From: JAQYVL01 sp964578935
GTDB taxonomy: Bacteria > Desulfobacterota > Desulfobacteria > Desulfobacterales > SURF-7
Length of the DNA: 7,511 bases
Assembly: GCA_964578935.1 (NCBI GenBank)
Contig: CAZOEW010000177.1
Coordinates: forward strand, 1-7,511
Direction: 5' to 3'
Shown here: in pieces, positions 1 to 6,107 of the stretch
How positions within the stretch are numbered: position 1 is the first letter of the stretch
Layout of the letters: every line of letters starts with the position of its first letter
Program-made: the position numbers and the translations under genes
Notes under the pieces: generated by a model
What the model saw: only the letters and a program-made list of their open reading frames with translations
The model's database searches: none
What the model was told of the DNA's origin: nothing

Positions 1-3
1 ATA

Positions 4-1731
4 ATGAGCGGTAAAATTACCCTGCATGACGCATTTAAAGGTTATACCCTGGATCAGGATAAAATATACTCCCCTGAAGAAACCGTCAAACGCTTTCGAA
101 AAAAAATCGAGGCACTGGATATCGACATCCTGAAACAGACTGTAAGAATCGATAACGGTCGGCTTGATATTCCGGTTTATTTCAGCATCTGCGGCAAGGA
201 TGCCAGGGAGATGACCGGCACGAACAAACAGATGGGAAAAGGAGCGACACCGGCCCAGGCAGAAGCCAGCGCGGTAATGGAGCTGGTGGAACGGTTCAGT
301 TTTTTCTCTTTTTGCAACAACCCTGAAAACTTCATTACCGAAAAATACAATCAGGTTAAAGATACCGCGCTGCCTTTTGAAATGATTGCAAAATCAGTAC
401 ATGATGAATCCGATGACCTCCCGGCTGCAAAAAAAATTTTCTCCAATCTCCCGTTAAAATGGACGCGCGGATACAACCTTACCCGGCAGCAGGAAGTTCT
501 TGTACCCTTTACCTGGTTCTATACCATAAACGAATTTAACGGGCCTTCCGCAGGCAACTGTGTCGAAGAAGCCCTGTCTCAGGGGATATGCGAAATTGTA
601 GAAAGGCATGTTTCCTCGATCATCAGCAGGGGAAAACGGAAGGTGCCGGCCATCATCCCGGAATCTGCTACAGACCCGGTGGTGATTGAGATGCTTGAGA
701 AATATCGAAACGCCGGCATTAACCTCTTTATTTCCGATTTTTCTCTGGACACCGGAATACCCTCTGTCGGGGTGATGGCATATGACCCAGCAACCTTTCC
801 AGAGAAAAGTGAGCTTGTCTGGACAGCCGGAACAACGCCTGATCCGCAAAAGGCCTTGAGCAGGGCTCTGACTGAAATTGCTCAGCTTGCAGGAGATTTC
901 AACACCGGATCAAACTATGTCGCAAGCGGCCTCCCGAAATTCACAAAACTTGAGCAAGCTGATTTCGTTACAAAACCTGAACGTTTTATCCGCATTTCGA
1001 ATTTACCGGATATTTCAGACCGCAATATTAAAACAGAAGTTGAAAATTGCATCTCCCAACTTTCAAAAAACGATATGGAGGTAATTGTAATCGATACAAT
1101 GCACCGGCAGCTTGGAATTCCCGCATTTTACACAATCATACCGGGTGCGCATTTCAGGGAGAGGGCGCATGGAACGAGCATCGGGATGTTTGCCGCAAAA
1201 ATAATAACAGAAACCTGCTCTCCGGACGCCGCGATCTCAGAACTTAAAAAACTTGAAAAACAGCTTCCGGACAAGTACTACCTCAACTTTTATCTGGGGT
1301 ATTCCCTGCTCTCGAAGGAAGAACCTGAAACTGCCCTCAAATACTTCCGGAAGTCTCTTGATTTGAATCCAACGAAACAGGATATTCCCAGTATATATTC
1401 TTATATGGGGGTCTGCTTGAAGGATATGGGACAGTATGAAAAAGGACTCGAAGTTCTCTCAAAAGGAGAGGCTTTGGATAATGAAAGAACTGATATTTAT
1501 AACCTGATGGGTTTCTGTAATTTCAAGTTGAAAAAACATGAAGAGGCGATCCGCTGTTTCAAACGGGTGCTTGAACTCGATCCGAGTTCCGCAATTGACT
1601 ATGCCAATATCGCATCCAATTACCGGGATATGGGCAACCGGGAAAAAGCCATCCAATATTACACCATGGCTCTTGAACTGGATCCATCCATTGACTTTGC
1701 AAGGGAAAATCTCAAAAAGCTGGGAGCGTAA
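4..1731 (+). CDS. YcaO-domain ATP-dependent backbone-modifying protein with C-terminal TPR repeats
   Basis: The 575-residue product has a YcaO domain (about 40-405) followed by a TPR array (about 423-562). The YcaO ATP/Mg-binding signatures are visible: GKGATPAQAEASAVMELVER at 78-97, an E-rich helix at 187-202 (CVEEALSQG then EIVERH), and RALTEIAQ at 287-294. About four TPR units start near 423, 462, 495 and 529, several ending in the typical L-x-L-(D/N)-P. YcaO enzymes activate backbone amides with ATP to form azolines, thioamides or amidines; the E. coli member is linked to RimO-dependent methylthiolation of ribosomal protein S12. The proline-rich tail of azoline-forming cyclodehydratases is absent; the chain ends in TPR helices, suggesting a protein-binding module. 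No TfuA, cyclodehydratase partner or precursor peptide is seen downstream. The ATG lies three bases from the window edge, so its ribosome binding site and upstream neighbour cannot be seen. The family call is firm and the substrate unknown. Confidence 0.93.
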   Translation: MSGKITLHDAFKGYTLDQDKIYSPEETVKRFRKKIEALDIDILKQTVRIDNGRLDIPVYFSICGKDAREMTGTNKQMGKGATPAQAEASAVMELVERFSFFSFCNNPENFITEKYNQVKDTALPFEMIAKSVHDESDDLPAAKKIFSNLPLKWTRGYNLTRQQEVLVPFTWFYTINEFNGPSAGNCVEEALSQGICEIVERHVSSIISRGKRKVPAIIPESATDPVVIEMLEKYRNAGINLFISDFSLDTGIPSVGVMAYDPATFPEKSELVWTAGTTPDPQKALSRALTEIAQLAGDFNTGSNYVASGLPKFTKLEQADFVTKPERFIRISNLPDISDRNIKTEVENCISQLSKNDMEVIVIDTMHRQLGIPAFYTIIPGAHFRERAHGTSIGMFAAKIITETCSPDAAISELKKLEKQLPDKYYLNFYLGYSLLSKEEPETALKYFRKSLDLNPTKQDIPSIYSYMGVCLKDMGQYEKGLEVLSKGEALDNERTDIYNLMGFCNFKLKKHEEAIRCFKRVLELDPSSAIDYANIASNYRDMGNREKAIQYYTMALELDPSIDFARENLKKLGA

Positions 1732-2524
1732 AACCGAAATCGCTGCGGTCCAGAAACTCCTTTGCGAGGTTCATGTAGTCGACAGAGCCGAAACTACTTT
1801 TATTATAGAAAACAACCGGTTTTCCGACATCCGTACTGGCAGCAATTGTTGTATTCCCGCGGATAACCGTTTTGAAAACAAGATCGCTGCAGCGCTCATC
1901 TTGATTCAGCTTCTCCAGAATGGAGCGACTGATGCGGGTTCTATTATCAAAAAAAGTGGCTACAATCCCCGTAATATCAAGACCGGGATTCACATCCTCC
2001 TTTATGGCGGAAATCGTATCAAAAAGATCATCCAGCGCCGAGTATGCGTAAGGCTGCGTCTGGCAGGGGACCAGAACCTCTGTTGCAAAAGCAAAAACAT
2101 TTACCGTGAGAAGTGAGAGGCTCGGAGGCGTATCAAGCAGTATGACATCATAATCGTTCCGAATACCCGCCAGCGCTTTTTTCAGCTTATTTTCCCTTCC
2201 GATCTCCGTAATCAGCTCAATTTCAGCCCCGGCAAGGTCAATATGTGATGGAATCAGGTCCAGTCCCGGCCATTCTGTATGGATTATCGAATCCTGGACC
2301 GAAACCTTTTTCGGATTCACAATAAGATCATAGGTGCTCAATGCAGCTTCACCGGGCTTTACGCCAAGACCCGTTGTTGCATTGCCTTGCGGGTCCATAT
2401 CAACTACAAGAACCGTATGCTTTTCCAGAGAAAGGGCTGCTGCAAGGTTTATCACTGTCGCCGTTTTACCGACTCCGCCTTTCTCATTCGCTACCGCGAC
2501 AATCCTGGACTGTCTCGCCACCAT
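1712..2524 (-). CDS. ParA/Soj-type P-loop ATPase
   Basis: This is a cytoplasmic Walker-type ATPase of the ParA/Soj family, 270 residues from the chosen start, a normal length for the short type without an N-terminal HTH. It has the deviant Walker A EKGGVGKT (signature lysine about 15, P-loop lysine about 20), Walker A' VVDMDPQGNATTG (about 40-52), Walker B DVILLDTPPSLSLL (about 126-139), and the Soj-like C-terminal block VIRGNTTIAAS...GKPVVFY. These proteins dimerise on ATP, bind DNA non-specifically and position plasmids, chromosomes or protein cargo. I start at 2524 because GGAG (2533-2536) lies 8 bases ahead of that ATG; the ATG at 2530 has only 2 bases. The gene begins 36 bases after the dynamin stop on the same strand, so the two are probably one operon. 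No ParB or parS-like array is visible, which argues for cargo positioning rather than chromosome partition. Its 3' end overlaps the YcaO gene by 20 bases. Confidence 0.93.
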   Translation of the reverse strand: MVARQSRIVAVANEKGGVGKTATVINLAAALSLEKHTVLVVDMDPQGNATTGLGVKPGEAALSTYDLIVNPKKVSVQDSIIHTEWPGLDLIPSHIDLAGAEIELITEIGRENKLKKALAGIRNDYDVILLDTPPSLSLLTVNVFAFATEVLVPCQTQPYAYSALDDLFDTISAIKEDVNPGLDITGIVATFFDNRTRISRSILEKLNQDERCSDLVFKTVIRGNTTIAASTDVGKPVVFYNKSSFGSVDYMNLAKEFLDRSDFGFTLPAF

Positions 2525-2532
2525 ATCCATAT

Positions 2533-2536
2533 CTCC
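2533..2536 (-). promoter_or_regulatory. ribosome binding site of the ParA gene
   Basis: GGAG on the minus strand sits 8 bases before the ATG at 2524 but only 2 bases before the in-frame ATG at 2530. It therefore favours the shorter protein by two residues. Confidence 0.6.
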
Positions 2537-2560
2537 ATGTTGTCTGCTGATGAATCAATT

Positions 2561-4831
2561 TCAGTCTGCAAGGGATACGATTTCTTCCCTGGTATCAGCC
2601 ATATCCCTGTCCAGTCTGTTAATTCGTTTTATCATTTCATTTGATGCGGTTTCCATTTCTTTCAGTATCTTATAGACTCTCTCTTTGTCAATCCGCTTTT
2701 TTCCGATCAGGTCGGTCAGTTCGGAAAGATCTGTATTATATGCCTGGAATCTGTCAAGCAAAATTTCATAATAGCTATTTGAAACCACATCGACAAGTTT
2801 AAAAATATATTGAAATTTAATGTTTTCTCTGTAATTTTTAAAATGAAAGATGATCGAATCTTCCGTTTCCCGTTTCATACGCCTGATTCCATACCGGAGC
2901 GCCTGATAGATATCATCCTCTTTTTCACGATAAGGCTTTTTGATTATTTTTTTAAAGGCCTTCAATATCTTATAAAAACCTAATCGCAGGACCGCCTCGG
3001 TTTTGATTCTGGCCGAATACCGCATCGTTGCAGCAGCAGCCGGAATCCGAAGGCCTATAAGCCTTTTTGTGGATTCGATATCCAGTGAATTCATATCGGA
3101 TAAAGACTTCTGGCTCAATGAAACTTCATAACGGCCCAGTGTATTTTCATATTCAGCAAGAGCATCCGTCACCATTCCTTCAAAAGGTCCGGCAATTGCC
3201 CCAAAGATCTCCTCAATTTTCTTTTCCTCTGATTTAATAAAACCGATAATTTTCGGATTGATTGTCCCCACCATTAAATGATCAAGCGCCTGCCTGAACT
3301 CCTGATAAATTGCATATAGTGTTTCGGTAAATCCTTTTATTTCAAGAAGTTCTTCATATTGATCCAGGGGTACGGAATATCTCCTGATAAATTCGATTAC
3401 CGATAAAAGCACTTCTCCTGTTTTTTTTTCAAAAAAAGCATCTACGTCCTTGCGCAATTCAATTCTGGCCTTCTGAACACAACCATCCAGGGTACTTTTA
3501 ACCATGGATTTCACACGGTTCATTTTTTCCCGATTTTTATGTATATTACTGATAATCCGGCCGGCACTTTCATCATCCCCCTCAACGATGTCCAGATTAA
3601 TCCGGGTCCACTGCAACATGCCGCCTGATATCAACTTTAAACGCTCCAGATGATTTTTAAGAAGGAGTGGATAGCGCTCATTGATAATCTTTTGTTTCAG
3701 AAAAAATTCGAAACGCCGGGTTTCCCTTTCTGAAAACTCCGACAACTCTTTTTCAGCACTCCACTGTTCAAACCTTTCCCGATCCTTTTTACTGATATTT
3801 CCTGAACGCAGCTGTTCCTGAAAAAGATTGAAAAGCGCTGAAAAGACAAACAAGTCAGGATTGGGTTTCAAAATAGAAAGCTCATCCCGTATTTTACTCA
3901 CAAGCAGCATCAAACCATCGATTGTTTCATGCTCTGAAAAATCACAATTGACTACAAATATGATATTATCCATGATTCCCATTTGCCGGATCATGGACAG
4001 AAAACGAATATCCGCCTGCCGCAAACCGGTTCTGCTGCTGATAACATAAACAAGCATGTTTGCCAGCAGCAGATAATCCTGAATCATTGCAAGATGAAGC
4101 GGATTCGAGGAATCACTTCCCTGGCAATCCGCTATTTCGATATTCTCTCCAACGGCTCCTGAATCAATCTCAAGACCGATATCTCTTAAATAAACCGACA
4201 GCGACTCATCTCCCACAAACATCCTGTGTTCAGAAAACTGGGATCCCTCATACAGCCTGCTCTCGCCCTCAGTTGAAAGAAGATTTTGCACGCCATGATA
4301 ACCCTTTAGATAAGATGAAAGAATAACGCTGTTGATATTGCGGGTACTCTGCGTAATCAGCTGATCCGAACTCAGAGAGTTGAGCGCCTCGGCAAGATTG
4401 TCTCGATCAATTTTTCTTCTGATGTCAAACAATTCGCCGCCTGTGATTTTTTCAAAAGATGGGAAGAAAGCGAGAGCCTGCTGAATTTCCTCGTTCACTT
4501 CATCCCATGATTTAAAATAAAGTGTTGCCCGCAGCTGAGCGCCTCTTCGAATCTTGGTAACAATGGAAGTGACAACTCCCGCTCCTCTTTTTAAATAATC
4601 CCCTTTAAAAAGTGCATTCACAAAAGTACTTTTGCCTGACTTTATGGGTCCGACTGCAGCAACCCGCAGTATCTCTTTTGGGAGCTGTTTTTGAATATTT
4701 TCGCAGGTTTTTTCCCAACTATCGAAGTTCTGTTCCGAGAAACCGGTAACTACTTCCGCTTTCCGAAAAAGTTCCGTCATGTCGGAAGCGACCTTTAACA
4801 GTTCACTCTTTAATGAATTAAATGTATCCAT
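2561..4831 (-). CDS. large bacterial dynamin-like GTPase
   Basis: The 756-residue protein has an N-terminal dynamin-type GTPase domain and a long helical C-terminal part. G1 is GPIKSGKST (61-69) and is canonical; a switch-I threonine is likely at T88 (GVVTS). G3 is degenerate, IADCQGSD (D235, G238), instead of DxPG. The G4 region reads VVNCDFSE (D297) and lacks the usual T/NKxD. From about 385 to 756 the sequence is mostly charged amphipathic helix, with coiled-coil-like heptads near 710-750 and a strongly basic stretch near 617-636 (KILKAFKKIIKK core) that could contact lipid. No transmembrane helix is evident. Bacterial dynamins assemble on membranes and remodel or repair them; many occur as pairs, but only one is seen here. 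The start at 4831 is preceded only by a weak GAAAG with 4-base spacing. The gene leads a probable operon with the ParA gene. The family is sure; the role is inferred. Confidence 0.9.
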   Translation of the reverse strand: MDTFNSLKSELLKVASDMTELFRKAEVVTGFSEQNFDSWEKTCENIQKQLPKEILRVAAVGPIKSGKSTFVNALFKGDYLKRGAGVVTSIVTKIRRGAQLRATLYFKSWDEVNEEIQQALAFFPSFEKITGGELFDIRRKIDRDNLAEALNSLSSDQLITQSTRNINSVILSSYLKGYHGVQNLLSTEGESRLYEGSQFSEHRMFVGDESLSVYLRDIGLEIDSGAVGENIEIADCQGSDSSNPLHLAMIQDYLLLANMLVYVISSRTGLRQADIRFLSMIRQMGIMDNIIFVVNCDFSEHETIDGLMLLVSKIRDELSILKPNPDLFVFSALFNLFQEQLRSGNISKKDRERFEQWSAEKELSEFSERETRRFEFFLKQKIINERYPLLLKNHLERLKLISGGMLQWTRINLDIVEGDDESAGRIISNIHKNREKMNRVKSMVKSTLDGCVQKARIELRKDVDAFFEKKTGEVLLSVIEFIRRYSVPLDQYEELLEIKGFTETLYAIYQEFRQALDHLMVGTINPKIIGFIKSEEKKIEEIFGAIAGPFEGMVTDALAEYENTLGRYEVSLSQKSLSDMNSLDIESTKRLIGLRIPAAAATMRYSARIKTEAVLRLGFYKILKAFKKIIKKPYREKEDDIYQALRYGIRRMKRETEDSIIFHFKNYRENIKFQYIFKLVDVVSNSYYEILLDRFQAYNTDLSELTDLIGKKRIDKERVYKILKEMETASNEMIKRINRLDRDMADTREEIVSLAD

Positions 4832-4883
4832 ATCACTTTCATGTTTTGTTTATTGAATGGTTGTTCACGATACATGGTAACGC

Positions 4884-4911
4884 GCCTTTAAATAATCATT
4901 CGCCGAAAGGC
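4884..4911. repeat. small inverted repeat in the dynamin leader
   Basis: GCCTTT (4884-4889) and AAAGGC (4906-4911) form 6-base arms around a 16-base loop. If the minus-strand promoter above is real, this hairpin lies at the very 5' end of the dynamin-ParA mRNA. There is no T-tract beside it, so it is not a terminator. The arms are short and chance occurrence is possible. Confidence 0.3.
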
Positions 4912-4926
4912 TCTACTTCTTATAAT
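4899..4926 (+). promoter_or_regulatory. weak candidate promoter toward the small cysteine gene
   Basis: A perfect TATAAT stands at 4921-4926 on the plus strand, but the hexamer 16 bases upstream (TTCGCC, 4899-4904) matches TTGACA poorly. It overlaps the minus-strand -10 candidate, so the two would compete. It would give a leader of about 160 bases for the gene at 5092. Confidence 0.22.
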
Positions 4927-4945
4927 GGTATCAACTATTTGTCAA
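4919..4945 (-). promoter_or_regulatory. candidate sigma70-type promoter of the dynamin-ParA operon
   Basis: Reading on the minus strand, a perfect TTGACA (4945-4940) is followed after 15 bases by TATAAG (4924-4919, five of six matches to TATAAT). The spacer is shorter than the usual 16-18. Transcription would start near 4912, giving a leader of about 80 bases before the ATG at 4831. This is a pattern match only. Confidence 0.4.
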
Positions 4946-5091
4946 AAATATTTTCCTCATCTCCTCATTTCCTGAATGATTTAATGGCTGGGCCGGGTGT
5001 CGCAAACATAATCCCTTGTAAAATTAAAGGCTTTATGATATGGTCCTTAAAATTATTAAAGAAACTGGAAAAAAAAGAGGGAAAAGAATCC

Positions 5092-5271
5092 ATGTCCGAA
5101 AAGCATCCTGAATGCCCGCTATATAATCCGTTGAACTGCAAAGAATACTACAATCCCAAGTTATGCGCATTTGTGAGAAAAGATAGAATCTGCCAGAAAA
5201 AAAAAAGCCCAAACCCAAAAAGTCCGAACAATCATAGATTGCCGACAGCCTTCAACAGCGCAACCCACTGA
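5092..5271 (+). CDS. small four-cysteine protein of unknown function
   Basis: The 59-residue product has cysteines at 8, 16, 25 and 34, nearly evenly spaced (C-x7-C-x8-C-x8-C), among motifs such as CPLYNPLNC and NPKLCAFVRKDRIC. It then ends in a Lys/Pro/Asn-rich tail. I start at the ATG at 5092 because an AGAGGG purine box (5076-5081) precedes it by 10 bases; an in-frame ATG at 5035 has poor spacing, and the frame further upstream (to 4822) looks non-coding. Four cysteines suggest binding of zinc or an Fe-S cluster, but this is inference; no signal peptide is seen. An A10 run (5197-5206) directly follows the last cysteine. Re-reading one base there gives a tail KKKKPKPKKSEQS that stops at 5237 and looks more natural, so the C-terminus is uncertain. 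I do not recognise a named family. Confidence 0.68.
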   Translation: MSEKHPECPLYNPLNCKEYYNPKLCAFVRKDRICQKKKSPNPKSPNNHRLPTAFNSATH

Positions 5272-5297
5272 AAATAAAAATCACTCCCAAATATAAA

Positions 5298-5867
5298 TCA
5301 GGCACGACCGACTGCACCGGAAAGTTGCATCGGATCAATTCCGATAAATTCCATAGCCCTTTCCCATTTCAATTCAACCGGCACCTTAAAAACAATTTCT
5401 TCAGAAACAGGCGAGGTGAGCCAGGCGTTTGCCTGCAACTCCGATTCAAGCTGGAATTCCCCCCATCCGGCGCATCCAAGTGCGATCATAAATGATTTCA
5501 AACCTTCTCCACAGGCGATTGCTTCCAGTACATCCTTGGTGTTACTGAGGGCAAGGGTCGGTGTAATCTTCACACATCCCTCCCAGTCAAAAGGAGGACC
5601 GTGAAGTATAAAAATTTCACCGATATGGACCGGGCCTCCAATATGCACCGGAATCGATTCCGTTTCCCTGGTATGTTGAATTCCCAGCTCCTTGAAGATC
5701 TCTTTTGCGGAGAGAAACGGATGGATGCGATTTATAATAACGCCAAGTGCCCCTGCCCTTGAATGCTCACAGATGCATGTTACTGTTTTTGAAAAATTCG
5801 GATCCGCAAGACCGGGCATGGCCAACAACATCTGTCCCTTCAAAAAAATATTCTCTTTATCTTCCAT
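5298..5867 (-). CDS. algH: AlgH/YqgE (UPF0301) family protein
   Basis: The 189-residue protein matches the AlgH/YqgE family along its length. Near the N-terminus it has LKGQMLLAMPGLADPNF (about 9-25) and CEHSRAGALGVIINR (33-47). Further on come IGGPV (76-80), the hallmark ALGCAGWGEFQLESEL (129-144) followed by NAWL, and a C-terminal WERAMEFIGIDPMQLSG (168-184). The biochemical function of the family is not established; the name comes from a Pseudomonas alginate-regulation locus. I start at 5867 because this gives the usual family length of about 187 and places the conserved block ten residues in. The frame stays open to an ATG at 5948, which would add 27 basic residues unlike the family. The gene converges with the small cysteine gene (26-base gap, no hairpin seen) and diverges from the glycerate kinase gene. 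Confidence 0.93.
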   Translation of the reverse strand: MEDKENIFLKGQMLLAMPGLADPNFSKTVTCICEHSRAGALGVIINRIHPFLSAKEIFKELGIQHTRETESIPVHIGGPVHIGEIFILHGPPFDWEGCVKITPTLALSNTKDVLEAIACGEGLKSFMIALGCAGWGEFQLESELQANAWLTSPVSEEIVFKVPVELKWERAMEFIGIDPMQLSGAVGRA

Positions 5868-5991
5868 ACTGTTCCATCGTCCCTTTTGTTTTGAACCTCT
5901 TGAGGACAAATTCAATTCGAAATATGCCGCATTTCTCCTCCGCGACATGTTTCATCTTTCCCGAAAATGGCAGGTTGAATTGAACATATCC

Positions 5992-6020
5992 AGACTATGT
6001 TTATCACATTTTAATGTCAA
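5992..6020 (-). promoter_or_regulatory. candidate promoter of algH
   Basis: On the minus strand a perfect TTGACA (6020-6015) is followed after 17 bases by TAGTCT (5997-5992), which keeps the key first, second and last positions of TATAAT. Transcription would start near 5985, leaving a leader of about 118 bases before the preferred start at 5867, or about 37 bases before the ATG at 5948. It sits in the 240-base region between algH and the glycerate kinase gene, where I see no clear plus-strand promoter. Confidence 0.4.
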
Positions 6021-6107
6021 GAATGGAAAATTCCAATTTGAAAAAACAAAAACCCCTTTCGTTTTATGGATTGCACTTATGAACCAAACAGATTAAATTG
6101 GAACAAC

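Noticed and set aside
1538..2116. Plus-strand open frame of 192 codons
   Set aside because: It lies across the TPR end of the YcaO gene and antisense to the ParA gene, both with clear family motifs; its translation resembles no protein family.
4822..5091. Plus-strand open frame upstream of the small cysteine gene
   Set aside because: The only good ribosome binding site is before 5092, and the upstream residues look like translated intergenic DNA overlapping promoter-like boxes.
5272..5297. Possible bidirectional terminator between the small cysteine gene and algH
   Set aside because: The 26 bases contain no inverted repeat with usable arms.
5868..5948. 27-residue N-terminal extension of algH
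   Set aside because: It would exceed the usual family length and has no resemblance to AlgH N-termini; conserved sequence begins only after the Met at 5867.
6022..6038. Imperfect palindrome AATGGAAAATTCCAATT as an operator upstream of the glycerate kinase gene
   Set aside because: The arms TGGAA/TTCCA are only five bases in AT-rich DNA, and no regulator gene is nearby; chance is likely.
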